From assembly GCF_017354945.1 (NCBI RefSeq), contig NZ_CP071503.1, positions 1,798,001-1,862,000 of the forward strand: 64,000 nucleotides of DNA. Reading direction: 5' to 3'. The position numbers and the translations under genes were made by a program. Origin of the DNA: Shewanella avicenniae. GTDB taxonomy: Bacteria; Pseudomonadota; Gammaproteobacteria; Enterobacterales; Shewanellaceae. Shown here one piece after another: positions 9,566-17,480 of the stretch. The first letter of the stretch is position 1. Every line of letters begins with the position of its first letter. Below the pieces are notes generated by a model. The model did no database searches. It saw only the letters and a program-made list of their open reading frames with translations, and had not been told where the DNA came from.

Positions 9566-10284
9566 GCGCAAGTAAGTTTTTGCTGTAGCGATTGCTGCAC
9601 CTGAGCTTGATTATCGAGATAATCCGCGAGCCCTTGATGGCGTAATTTGCAGGCTGGACATTCGCCACAGCCGTCGCCTTGAATACCGTTATAGCAGGTG
9701 AGGGTATGATGCCGGACTAATTCCAGTTGACCATAATGATCGGCCAGCGCCCAGGTTTCGGCTTTGTTGAGCCACATTAGCGGGGTTACTAACTTAAGCG
9801 GCCGTTCCATACCCAGTTCTAGCGCCTTATTTAGCGCAATCACAAAATCATTGCGGCAATCAGGGTAGCCAGAAAAATCGGTTTCACAGACGCCGGTAAT
9901 CACAGCTTGAGCACCAATCTGATAGGCAAAAATGCCGGCCAGCGTGAGAAACAGAATATTGCGTCCAGGCACAAAGGTATTGGGCAGGCCGTTATCCATC
10001 AGTTCATTGGAGACGGGAATGTTATCGCGAGTGAGCGCCGAAATGGCCAATTCATTCAGCAGCCCCACATCCAACACTTTATGGCTGGTAACGCCTAATT
10101 TACTGGCGAGTGCTTTGGCCACATCAATCTCAGCTTTATGGCGTTGGCCATAGTCAAAGGTGATGGCGTGTACTTCGTCATACTGAGTCAAGGCTTGTAC
10201 TAAGCAAGTGGTACTGTCTTGGCCGCCACTGAACACCACAATGGCGATACGTTTAGACTGGGGGGCATTGCTATTTGCTGTCAT
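9562..10284 (-). CDS. queC: 7-cyano-7-deazaguanine synthase
   Basis: Converts 7-carboxy-7-deazaguanine to preQ0 with ATP and ammonia in queuosine biosynthesis. The 240-aa protein has the PP-loop motif [10 protein letters not shown] near its N-terminus, the NIPVSN and [11 protein letters not shown] segments, and the C-terminal zinc-binding cluster [20 protein letters not shown] prefer ATG at 10284 (TTGAG upstream); the longer frame starts with TTG at 10317 and adds 11 polar residues without family similarity. It is transcribed away from queE, with which it shares a pathway. Confidence 0.95.
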   Translation of the reverse strand: MTANSNAPQSKRIAIVVFSGGQDSTTCLVQALTQYDEVHAITFDYGQRHKAEIDVAKALASKLGVTSHKVLDVGLLNELAISALTRDNIPVSNELMDNGLPNTFVPGRNILFLTLAGIFAYQIGAQAVITGVCETDFSGYPDCRNDFVIALNKALELGMERPLKLVTPLMWLNKAETWALADHYGQLELVRHHTLTCYNGIQGDGCGECPACKLRHQGLADYLDNQAQVQQSLQQKLTCA

Positions 10285-10326
10285 ACTCAAATTGTTTTGT
10301 TCTGTTTGTTGCTTCAATGGGCGCTA

Positions 10327-10350
10327 GTTTAGCGTAAAAACACGCTAAAC
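10327..10350. promoter_or_regulatory. Perfect 9-bp inverted repeat in queC leader
   Basis: GTTTAGCGT (10327-10335) and ACGCTAAAC (10342-10350) around AAAAAC. It lies between queC and the divergent queE promoter. There is no T-run on either side, so it is not a terminator. It may be an operator or an RNA hairpin in the queC 5' leader. Confidence 0.5.
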
Positions 10351-10367
10351 CCCATATCGCGCGGTAA

Positions 10368-10396
10368 TTGCGTTTGTACGGAAAATCTTCTATAAA
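10368..10396 (+). promoter_or_regulatory. Candidate queE promoter
   Basis: TTGCGT (10368-10373), 17-base spacer, TATAAA (10391-10396), 28 bases before the queE ATG. Good -10, moderate -35. Confidence 0.5.
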
Positions 10397-10424
10397 GTGC
10401 GCCGCAAATAAATGAGGTTAGTTA

Positions 10425-11093
10425 ATGCAATATCCCGTTAATGAGATTTTCCAAACCATTCAAGGTGAAGGCCAATGGACCGGCGTGCCCGCAATCTTTG
10501 TCCGCTTGCAGGGGTGTCCAGTCGGCTGCCCTTGGTGTGATACGCGCCATACATGGGAATTGCAGCCAGAAAATGCCGTCGCGCAGCAGCTGATTTTCCA
10601 AACTGATGGCCAAATTGGCCGTTGGTCGAAGCTCACTGCCGCAGATATCATCGATGGGTTTAAGGCGCAGCAGTTTACTGCAAAGCATGTGGTCATCACC
10701 GGCGGTGAACCTTGTATGTATGATTTGCGGCCATTAACAAGTGAACTGCATGCACATGGCTTTAGTAGCCAAATTGAAACCAGTGGCACTTTTGAGGTGC
10801 AATGCGCCAACGAGACTTGGGTCACCGTGTCACCCAAAGTGAATATGCAGGGCAAACTGCCGGTACTGACGACGGCGTTGCAGCGTGCCAATGAAATTAA
10901 GCATCCTGTGGCCACAGAGCATCACATCGAAGAGTTGGAGCAGTTGCTGGCGACAATCGACACTGAAGGCAAGACCATCTGCCTGCAACCGATCAGTCAA
11001 AAAGCGCGCGCAACTGAATTAGCGATGCGGGTCTGTATTGAGCGGAATTGGCGTTTGTCGGTGCAAACACACAAATATCTGCAGATTGATTAA
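10425..11093 (+). CDS. queE: 7-carboxy-7-deazaguanine synthase
   Basis: Radical SAM enzyme that contracts 6-carboxytetrahydropterin to 7-carboxy-7-deazaguanine in queuosine biosynthesis. The 222-aa protein begins QYPVNEIFQTIQGEG, the substrate-binding signature, and has the 4Fe-4S ligands in GCPVGCPWCDTRHTW (CxxxCxxC), followed by VITGGEP. ATG at 10425 follows AATGAGGTTAG, an adequate binding site. It is divergent from queC and ends at a strong terminator. Length agrees with the E. coli-type QueE. Confidence 0.96.
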   Translation: MQYPVNEIFQTIQGEGQWTGVPAIFVRLQGCPVGCPWCDTRHTWELQPENAVAQQLIFQTDGQIGRWSKLTAADIIDGFKAQQFTAKHVVITGGEPCMYDLRPLTSELHAHGFSSQIETSGTFEVQCANETWVTVSPKVNMQGKLPVLTTALQRANEIKHPVATEHHIEELEQLLATIDTEGKTICLQPISQKARATELAMRVCIERNWRLSVQTHKYLQID

Positions 11094-11123
11094 CCCATGC
11101 AGCGAGTTTCGTGAGCGGCTATT

Positions 11124-11157
11124 AAGCGACATTGACCTGAGTAAATGTCGCTTTTTT
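11124..11157 (+). terminator. queE terminator
   Basis: Stem AAGCGACATT (11124-11133) with AATGTCGCTT (11144-11153), then a T-run. Confidence 0.9.
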
Positions 11158-11316
11158 GTGGGCAACGCTGATAGTTCTGGGGTAAAACCCGTTTGTGGGA
11201 TGCTCAAGATGATACGTATTAGACTCAGGTAAACGAGCGATAATGCGTTTAGCAGTTGTGGAATTATCGGTTGTGTTGGGAGTTTTGAATCAAGGAAAGA
11301 TAAAGCAGGAAGAAAA

Positions 11317-11401
11317 TGGTGGAGGGAGAAGGATTCGAACCTTCGAAGGCGGAGCCGTCAGATTTACAGTCTGATCCCTTTGGCCACTCGGGAACCCCTC
11401 C
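11317..11401 (-). tRNA. tRNA-Tyr(GTA), third copy
   Basis: 85 nt class II tRNA with long variable arm and encoded CCA. The loop in CAGACTGTAAATCTG gives anticodon GTA. Identical to the other two copies; promoter-distal. Confidence 0.98.
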
Positions 11402-11434
11402 ATCAGGGAATGCGAATGAAATGAAGTTGAATAA

Positions 11435-11519
11435 TGGTGGAGGGAGAAGGATTCGAACCTTCGAAGGCGGAGCCGTCAGATTTACAGTCTGATCCCTTTG
11501 GCCACTCGGGAACCCCTCC
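11435..11519 (-). tRNA. tRNA-Tyr(GTA), second copy
   Basis: 85 nt, identical to its neighbours, CCA encoded, anticodon GTA; 33-base spacer to the copy at 11317-11401. Confidence 0.98.
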
Positions 11520-11558
11520 AGTGCTTATTCAAAACACATCACTACAAGCCGTGCAAAA

Positions 11559-11643
11559 TGGTGGAGGGAGAAGGATTCGAACCTTCGAAGGCGGAGCCGT
11601 CAGATTTACAGTCTGATCCCTTTGGCCACTCGGGAACCCCTCC
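11559..11643 (-). tRNA. tRNA-Tyr(GTA), first copy
   Basis: 85 nt, CCA encoded, anticodon GTA. Promoter-proximal copy of the three-gene array; 39-base spacer to the second copy. QueC and QueE next door make the modified base that tRNA-Tyr and tRNA-Asn carry at anticodon position 34. Confidence 0.98.
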
Positions 11644-11659
11644 TCATTTAGCGGCGGCA

Positions 11660-11688
11660 ATAGTAGACATAAACAGATTTCATGTAAA
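11660..11688 (-). promoter_or_regulatory. tRNA-Tyr operon promoter
   Basis: Minus-strand TTTACA (11683-11688), 17-base spacer, TACTAT (11660-11665), then TGCCGCCGC, a GC-rich discriminator typical of stringently controlled tRNA promoters. Confidence 0.8.
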
Positions 11689-11769
11689 GCCCGAATTTTA
11701 AAAATGCGCTAAAGTTCTTGTTCAACTGGTCGATTAAATAACAACAGATTGTTTTATTGATGTTTTTTT

Positions 11770-12258
11770 ATGCAGCCAGCGTCAATTGTCGTTAACGAGC
11801 TAACTATTGCCCCAGCCTTACGCAGTGCTGTGGAACAAAACCAGCGTGGTGACTTTGGGTTACTGCTGGCGATGTTGTCGCAAGATGCGCGGGACTGGCC
11901 GCAATTTCATCTACAAGATGGTATTGCGCTGCAAGAAAAGCTCGCTAAGCAGTTCGAATTACCCCCTGCAGAACGGCTCATCGACAACGTGGCTGAGAAC
12001 GCTGAAGTGGTTGATAACAGCCAATACTTCCTTAATGAGGGCGCAACGGCGTTCCGCTTGCAGCAGTGTTTACGGCCAGAAGCCTTAGTGATCCGTGGTC
12101 AACATCCCTTAAGCGACAGTGAAGTGTTGGAAAACCTTGATCCACAAACTCGCCAACATCTTTCTGGAACTACATCCGTTAAGTTACCTGAGATCCCTGA
12201 TTTTGCTGATCAATTAGCCGAGCAGCGTCTCTGGCTATCGCAACATCAAGCAGCGTGA
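11770..12258 (+). CDS. Conserved protein, probably VC2046/SO_2500 family
   Basis: A 162-aa soluble, acidic protein with no signal peptide or membrane segment. It is mostly predicted helix, with conserved-looking stretches RGDFGLLLAMLSQDARDW and QQCLRPEALVIRG. I do not know its function. Its place beside the tRNA-Tyr array and the DUF406 gene in a Shewanella-like background fits the conserved hypothetical family named VC2046/SO_2500; this is recollection of neighbourhood and style, not a search result. There is no clear ribosome binding site before ATG 11770, only a T-rich stretch. Confidence 0.65.
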   Translation: MQPASIVVNELTIAPALRSAVEQNQRGDFGLLLAMLSQDARDWPQFHLQDGIALQEKLAKQFELPPAERLIDNVAENAEVVDNSQYFLNEGATAFRLQQCLRPEALVIRGQHPLSDSEVLENLDPQTRQHLSGTTSVKLPEIPDFADQLAEQRLWLSQHQAA

Positions 12259-12332
12259 ATTACACCACAGTCTGGCACTGTGAATGCTGTATATAATGAC
12301 GCGGTTAACCACAAATCCACCGGAATAAGATC

Positions 12333-12623
12333 ATGAAAAGTATCAAAGATGCACAGAGTAGCTTGGTCAATGACACCTGCGCTGAGTGTGGCAGTTATGT
12401 TGATATTGGTGCGGTGATTGAAGAAAACGACACCTTGTTGAAAGTGGATTTTGTCGGTGAGTCGGCGACGCAACAAGCCCAAGCGCTGGGTGAACAGGCC
12501 TGCACACGTTTTGAAGATGCTCAGTATCAAGTGGTCACGACCGCAGAGGGGGCACAACTACTGGTCACCTTTGGCTGTAGTGCCGAGAAGATGATTTTTC
12601 AATTACAGAACAGTTTGCCGTAA
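12333..12623 (+). CDS. DUF406 family protein (YfcZ/YiiS type)
   Basis: A 96-aa small cytoplasmic protein. The pattern C-x-E-C-G-x-x-V-D-I-G-x-V-I near the start and ending F-G-C-S-A-E-K-M-I-F-Q-L-x-x resembles E. coli YfcZ, which ends with an AEMLIFQL-type motif. The two N-terminal Cys (CAEC) and one near the end could bind metal, which is inference. The function of the family is unknown. The start ATG at 12333 follows GGAATAAG. It probably has its own promoter; TATAAT at 12292-12297 lies shortly upstream. Confidence 0.8.
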   Translation: MKSIKDAQSSLVNDTCAECGSYVDIGAVIEENDTLLKVDFVGESATQQAQALGEQACTRFEDAQYQVVTTAEGAQLLVTFGCSAEKMIFQLQNSLP

Positions 12624-12733
12624 ACGACGTTGTAGTTAAGTGTAAATAAATATTATAGATATTGCTCGGAATAGCACGTCTGTGTACCCTTCAAAAGCAC
12701 CCGTATATTAGGCGTCGTAGATATTTAAAATAG

Positions 12734-14932
12734 GTGATTGGTTTGGGAATTAGCGTTAATCGTGGGGAGTATAGACGGTTACTGGAGTCGCTAACGAATT
12801 CCGAGGCCAAACAGAAAGGAAATTTTGTTGCCACTGCAGATCTTGCTTGCCGTTTATTGAGTGAACATCTCAATGTCGAACGTGTTAGCGTGTTGTCGTG
12901 GTCGAAAGATCAAAATATCCAATTTGAAGTGGCACGGGTTGGTAGCCAACCTGACGTCTGTCGTCCGCAGCATTTGGTGGATGTTGGCAATTACGTTGCT
13001 GAATTGCATCAGCATTTGCATATTGATGCTGCCGATGCGGTGGTCGATTTCCGCTTAAGTGAATTACGTGACCACTATCTGCTGCCAAATAACATCGGCA
13101 GCTTGCTCGACATTGCCATTCGTATTAATGGACACATTGAAGGGGTAGTGTGCCTTGAACGATTAGGTGATGTTGCCGCTTGGGGGGAAGCCGATATCAG
13201 TTTTGCTTCTCATGTAGCAGATCAACTAGCGCTCACACTCGCCACCAGCAATGCTTATTATCAAGACGAGATGCTGAGTCTGTTTCAATCCGCAATTGAA
13301 AAATCTCGTCAGATCACCTTGCTGGTCAATCTCAATAAGCAAACCGTTGAATATGTAAACGGCGCCCATGAAATCATCACCGGCATCCCACGTGATAGAA
13401 TTGAAGGTCGGAGCCTTGCTGAGTTAGCGTATTTCAAGCAACATCCAGAAGACGCTCAGCAAGTATTAGCGGAACTGCTGCAGGGCAATGTTGTACGGCA
13501 GATTTTTTCACTTACCAATAGCCGTGATGAAAAGATTTGGGTGAAGTTTTTTGCTAGCCATTTTGTCTCGCCAATGGGCAAACAATACGCGCTAGTATCG
13601 GCAGAAGATTACACCGAAACTAAGCAAAACCAGCAAGAACTTGAGTTCTACGCTTGGCATTGCAGTCTTACTGGTCTTTACAATCGCACCTATTTTAAAC
13701 GCCAACTTGACCGGATGACTGATGGCAAACTGGTGTTGCTCAATCTGGTCGGTTTTAAACGATATAACGATACTTATGGCCATGAGCGTGGCGATCAGTT
13801 GTTGGTTGAAATTGCCCGTCGTTTGAAGCACTTTACCGATGCTCGCTTTAAGCCACCTTGTATGGCTGCGAGAATTGGCAGTGATGAGTTTGCCTTATTA
13901 CTCGATAGTGATTCAGGCCAAGACCTTGATATTCATATCAATAAGCTTTATCAGCAGTTGTCTCATCCGGTCGCTTTTGGTAGCGAATCTGTGGATGTGC
14001 GCCCTGCGATAGCCATTGTAGATATTGGTGCTGTGACGGCAATTGCATCGCCGTTAACCTGTGCAGATATTGCATTGCAACATGCCAAAAAGAAGCAGGG
14101 GATGCCGATTAGAAGTTTTACTTCGGATCTGCTGGAAGCTTTTAAAGACGACTCAGAGATTGAGCGTGACCTTATTCACGCAATTCGTAAAAAGCAGTTT
14201 GAGCTTTATTATCAGCCACTTAAAGACCTACAAACTCAACGATATATCGGCGCAGAAGCATTAATTCGTTGGCATCATCCCAAACGGGGTGTGCTTTATC
14301 CCGGTACATTCATTGAGATTGCCGAGCAGAAAGGGCTGATTAATGCCATTGGATCTTGGGTATTAGAAGCCGCCTGCAAACAACTCTATCTGTGGCAGCA
14401 CCATGACATCAGTCTGACGATGCATGTGAACGTATCGGCACGGCAATTTTTCGGCGGTAACCTGTATGAACAGGTGTGGGATTTGTTGACGCGCTATCCG
14501 ATAAAACATCGCACCTTGATTTTAGAGATTACCGAAACCGAGTTGATGGAAGATATTCGTTATGCCACCAATCTTTGTCAGGAATTAGCGGAGTTGGGCG
14601 TGGGACTGGCCATCGACGATTTTGGTACTGGCTATAGCTCAATGCGCTATCTGAAGCAGTTCCCCATCAGTAAATTGAAAATTGATCGCTCATTTATCTC
14701 TGATCTGACCATTAGTCATCAAAGTCGAGAGATTGTCAGCGCAATCATTGCGATGGCAAAAGCGTTGAATATATCGCTGACGGCGGAAGGGGTTGAAGAT
14801 CAGGAACAAGAGATGTTTTTGACGGAAAACTTGTGCCATCAGGCGCAAGGCTTCCTTTATAGTCCAGCATTAAGAGAAGCGGATTTTTCTCACTTTATTG
14901 ATTTGCAATCCAGCAGTTCAATCGTGCATTAA
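12734..14932 (+). CDS. GAF-PAS-GGDEF-EAL cyclic-di-GMP protein, likely phosphodiesterase
   Basis: A 732-aa cytoplasmic signalling protein. Domains in order are GAF (about 30-175), PAS (about 180-300), GGDEF (about 310-465) and EAL (about 470-725). The GGDEF motif reads GSDEF (382-386), so diguanylate cyclase activity is doubtful and the domain may be regulatory. The EAL domain keeps its key motifs: EALIRW (E508), NVSARQF, ITETEL, DDFGTGYSS, KIDRSF and AEGVED; it is therefore predicted to hydrolyse c-di-GMP. The GTG start at 12734 has a weak ribosome binding site, so the true start is uncertain by a few codons. It is monocistronic and convergent with ychJ. Confidence 0.92.
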   Translation: MIGLGISVNRGEYRRLLESLTNSEAKQKGNFVATADLACRLLSEHLNVERVSVLSWSKDQNIQFEVARVGSQPDVCRPQHLVDVGNYVAELHQHLHIDAADAVVDFRLSELRDHYLLPNNIGSLLDIAIRINGHIEGVVCLERLGDVAAWGEADISFASHVADQLALTLATSNAYYQDEMLSLFQSAIEKSRQITLLVNLNKQTVEYVNGAHEIITGIPRDRIEGRSLAELAYFKQHPEDAQQVLAELLQGNVVRQIFSLTNSRDEKIWVKFFASHFVSPMGKQYALVSAEDYTETKQNQQELEFYAWHCSLTGLYNRTYFKRQLDRMTDGKLVLLNLVGFKRYNDTYGHERGDQLLVEIARRLKHFTDARFKPPCMAARIGSDEFALLLDSDSGQDLDIHINKLYQQLSHPVAFGSESVDVRPAIAIVDIGAVTAIASPLTCADIALQHAKKKQGMPIRSFTSDLLEAFKDDSEIERDLIHAIRKKQFELYYQPLKDLQTQRYIGAEALIRWHHPKRGVLYPGTFIEIAEQKGLINAIGSWVLEAACKQLYLWQHHDISLTMHVNVSARQFFGGNLYEQVWDLLTRYPIKHRTLILEITETELMEDIRYATNLCQELAELGVGLAIDDFGTGYSSMRYLKQFPISKLKIDRSFISDLTISHQSREIVSAIIAMAKALNISLTAEGVEDQEQEMFLTENLCHQAQGFLYSPALREADFSHFIDLQSSSSIVH

Positions 14933-14976
14933 GCGTTTAACCTGTTCAAGAAAGCAAAACGCTAAGTCCTTTAGGC

Positions 14977-15453
14977 TTAGCGTTTCAAACAACACTGCTT
15001 AAATTTTTTACCACTACCGCAGACACATGGGTCATTGCGGCCAGGTAAGCTGACCTTCAATAGTTCACCATCGGTGTAAAACCAGCGACCATCTTCAAGA
15101 ACGAAATTGGACTGCTCGTGAATAGCATCAATCGTGCCGCCATCTCGATACCAAGCGCAAAAACGCACTTGGCCGACATTAGCCGACATTGAATGTGCTT
15201 CGACATTCAGCGATAGCCACTGCTCAGGCTGCGCCTGCGCCAATTGTGCTACTGTAAGCGCACCACAAAAATCAGCATGGTGCGTATCGAGCAAATATTG
15301 ATATTGCTTTAACACAAAGGCACTGTAACGCGAACGCATCAGTTGCTCAGGCGTTTGTGCTGTGGCTTGTTGTTGGTGCAACTGACCACAGCAGTTCACA
15401 TACTCTGTGCCACTGCCGCACGGGCAAGGCTTATTTAGTGTGTTGGTAGGCAT
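14977..15453 (-). CDS. ychJ: YchJ-family protein with two SEC-C motifs
   Basis: A 158-aa cytoplasmic protein of the UPF0225/YchJ family. It has an N-terminal SEC-C-like zinc motif CPCGSGTEYVNCC, a central NTF2-like fold with RSRYSAFVLKQYQYLLDTHH, and a C-terminal SEC-C motif CVCGSGKKFKQCC. The exact role is unknown; SEC-C motifs bind zinc and contact ribosome or SecB in other proteins. I chose ATG 15453, which lies inside the end of the upstream gene (23-base overlap); the longer frame would begin with TTG at 15477. Confidence 0.9.
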   Translation of the reverse strand: MPTNTLNKPCPCGSGTEYVNCCGQLHQQQATAQTPEQLMRSRYSAFVLKQYQYLLDTHHADFCGALTVAQLAQAQPEQWLSLNVEAHSMSANVGQVRFCAWYRDGGTIDAIHEQSNFVLEDGRWFYTDGELLKVSLPGRNDPCVCGSGKKFKQCCLKR

Positions 15454-16036
15454 TGGGGCTATTGTTTTCTGGTACAACCGCTGGCGTTAATTCTGAAAAT
15501 TGCTCGCCATAATAAAAGTTGGGATGAGGCGTCGCATCGTAGTACAGCTTGGCATCGGCACGATTACTCATATCCAGTTGGACGCGCCATTGCAGTTGGT
15601 TATTCTTCTTCAGCATCATCACCAATTTACCCGCAAACTCGCTGATCGGTTCTTCAGTATCTTGCGGGGGATGATAACGCACCATGTAATAGACAATCTC
15701 AGTCACCTCATTGGTGCTGGTGTGGAGCCGCTCAATAACACGAAAATCGACATCTAGCGCGGCGCGGCGCTTTTTGACGCGATCGAAAAATTTTTGATAC
15801 AAAGCGAGTACATCAGTCTTACCCTTGACGATGCCGACACTGTTTTGTTCAGGCACGTAAATGGTATCGTCGGCGTAGACGTTGGCCAACGGTGCAGCAT
15901 CGAGCGCTTTAAATGCCTTAATAAATTCACCGTAAATGGCGTTTAACGCGGTTTGCTCGGCTTTGTCATTCGTTGCTGCAAACACTGGTGCTGCCAGCGA
16001 AGCGCACAGAATCAAAGCAGTTAGTAAGAATTTCAT
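15431..16036 (-). CDS. Secreted NTF2-like (SnoaL/DUF4440-type) protein
   Basis: A 201-aa protein with a clear Sec signal peptide (KFLLTALILCASLAAPVFA, cleavage after about residue 20), so it is periplasmic or exported. The mature part, with IYGEFIKAFKALDAAPLANVYADD and a following beta-rich region, resembles the NTF2-like superfamily (SnoaL/DUF4440), whose members bind small ligands or act as isomerases. No specific function can be assigned. ATG 16036 is chosen over the TTG at 16039. The 3' end overlaps ychJ by 23 bases, which suggests translational coupling; smrB is divergent. Confidence 0.7.
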   Translation of the reverse strand: MKFLLTALILCASLAAPVFAATNDKAEQTALNAIYGEFIKAFKALDAAPLANVYADDTIYVPEQNSVGIVKGKTDVLALYQKFFDRVKKRRAALDVDFRVIERLHTSTNEVTEIVYYMVRYHPPQDTEEPISEFAGKLVMMLKKNNQLQWRVQLDMSNRADAKLYYDATPHPNFYYGEQFSELTPAVVPENNSPNAYQHTK

Positions 16037-16148
16037 CAACTATTTCGAAGAATCTGTCATGGCTGCCACTATAATGGATGCGCCTTTTTACCAGAAGCCT
16101 GATTTATTTACAAAGTGTGTAGTGTTGTTTGTGAGAGGGAAGATAGCG

Positions 16149-16739
16149 ATGCACCAAGACGACAGAGAACTGTTTCTCGAGGAAATGGCGGACGTTGTTC
16201 CCATCAAACAAGATGTTGAACAGCAAACGGCATTACGTAATGGTCCAACGGAAGGCCAACTCGCCAAAAAAGCAGCGGCGGAATTGAGCGAATATCATCA
16301 ACGACTTACCTTGGATTTGAGTCAAATTCCGCCGCTAAAACCCGACGATATGTTGAGTTTTAAACGTGATGGTGTGCAGGAAGCGGTGTTTAAAAATTTT
16401 CGCCAAGGACAGTATCAAATCGCTGCTGAGTTAGATATTCACGCCATGTCGCTTCGGCAAGCGCGTGATAGCCTGCTGTCATTTTTGTTGGCGCAGGTAG
16501 AACGTGGTCACCGCTGTGTCTTAGTCATCCACGGCAAAGGTCATAGCAGTAAGCCTTTCCCCGGCTTAATGAAATCCTGTGTTAACTATTGGTTGGCTCA
16601 GGTAGACGAGGTGATGGCTTATCACAGTGCTCAGCGGCATCATGGCGGCTATGGCGCTGTCTATGTGATGTTGCCTAAATCCAGCGCAAAGCGAGTCGAA
16701 AGCCGCGAATTAAACAGTCGTGGGGTACGTAAACGCTAA
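16149..16739 (+). CDS. smrB: Smr-domain endonuclease SmrB
   Basis: Ribosome-rescue nuclease that cleaves mRNA between collided ribosomes, as shown for E. coli SmrB (YfcN). The 196-aa product has an N-terminal ribosome-hook helix region (DDRELFLEEM) and a C-terminal Smr domain with the motifs ELDIHAMSL (LDxH) and VLVIHGKGHSS (HGKG), ending in HHGGYGAVYVMLPK. The ATG at 16149 follows AGGGAAG; the frame is open further upstream (to 15936), but that stretch lies in the divergent gene and shows no similarity to the family. Confidence 0.92.
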   Translation: MHQDDRELFLEEMADVVPIKQDVEQQTALRNGPTEGQLAKKAAAELSEYHQRLTLDLSQIPPLKPDDMLSFKRDGVQEAVFKNFRQGQYQIAAELDIHAMSLRQARDSLLSFLLAQVERGHRCVLVIHGKGHSSKPFPGLMKSCVNYWLAQVDEVMAYHSAQRHHGGYGAVYVMLPKSSAKRVESRELNSRGVRKR

Positions 16740-16773
16740 GGGCTTATTAGACGTTTGTCCGCGGTGTTTTTGT

Positions 16774-16817
16774 TTGACAAGGTGGGTAGCAACAATTAAT
16801 TTAAACGTATGTTTAAA
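16774..16817 (+). promoter_or_regulatory. psrA-fadE promoter with PsrA operator
   Basis: TTGACA (16774-16779), 17-base spacer, TAATTT (16797-16802). Over and just after the -10 lies a perfect inverted repeat TTTAAAC-GTAT-GTTTAAA (16800-16817), which matches the known PsrA half-site pattern AAAC-N2-4-GTTT. The position predicts autorepression of psrA-fadE by PsrA that is relieved by long-chain fatty acids. Confidence 0.75.
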
Positions 16818-16832
16818 ATTGTTGGAGTCGCT

Positions 16833-17465
16833 ATGTCCAGCAGAATCGATACCAAAACCAAAATCCTTGATGCAGCAGAAAAATTGTTTGCAGAACGCGG
16901 GTTTTCGGAAACATCGCTGCGTCTTATCACCAGTAAGGCGGAGGTGAACCTTGCCTCTGTGAACTATCATTTTGGCTCCAAACGCGAACTCATCCGAGCG
17001 GTGCTGGCGCGCTATCTCGATCAATTTATGCCTGCGGCATCAACTGCTATTACGCAATTGCAGCAAGACAATCCGCAGGCATCGTTATTTGACATATTTT
17101 CGGCGCTAGTCGAGCCGCTATTGCAACTAAACACTGTCCGCGTTGGCGGGACTCGCACCTTCTTGCAGTTGCTTGGGCGCGGTTATATCGAAAGCCAAGG
17201 TCACTTACGTTGGTTTATCACCTCGCAATACGGCACACATCTGAGCAGTTTTGTTTCCGCTGTGCATACCAGCGTGCCCGATATCCCCGAAGCTGACATT
17301 TTCTGGCGCTTACATTTCACCTTGGGCACTGTGGTGTTTACTATGGCCTCGGCGGATGCGCTGATTGATATTGCAGCCAATGATTTTGCTGAGAAAAACA
17401 ATATTGAAACGGTTATTCGTAAAGTGATCCCGTACATCGCCGCTGGCGTTGCGGTATCTGCTTAA
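16833..17465 (+). CDS. psrA: TetR-family fatty acid regulator PsrA
   Basis: A 210-aa TetR repressor. The N-terminal helix-turn-helix covers about residues 10-55 (KTKILDAAEKLFAERGFSETSLRLITSKAEVNLASVNYHF read in parts), followed by a C-terminal ligand-binding domain of the PsrA type. In Shewanella PsrA represses fatty acid degradation genes and responds to fatty acids. ATG 16833 follows TTGGAG; an earlier in-frame ATG at 16809 lies inside the operator and is unlikely. It is followed after 15 bases by fadE, so the two form an operon, which supports the name. Confidence 0.88.
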   Translation: MSSRIDTKTKILDAAEKLFAERGFSETSLRLITSKAEVNLASVNYHFGSKRELIRAVLARYLDQFMPAASTAITQLQQDNPQASLFDIFSALVEPLLQLNTVRVGGTRTFLQLLGRGYIESQGHLRWFITSQYGTHLSSFVSAVHTSVPDIPEADIFWRLHFTLGTVVFTMASADALIDIAANDFAEKNNIETVIRKVIPYIAAGVAVSA

Positions 17466-17480
17466 CCAGTAGGTGATGAT

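Noticed and set aside
10285..10424. preQ1 riboswitch between queC and queE
   Set aside because: No recognisable aptamer pattern in either orientation; a perfect simple hairpin is present instead.
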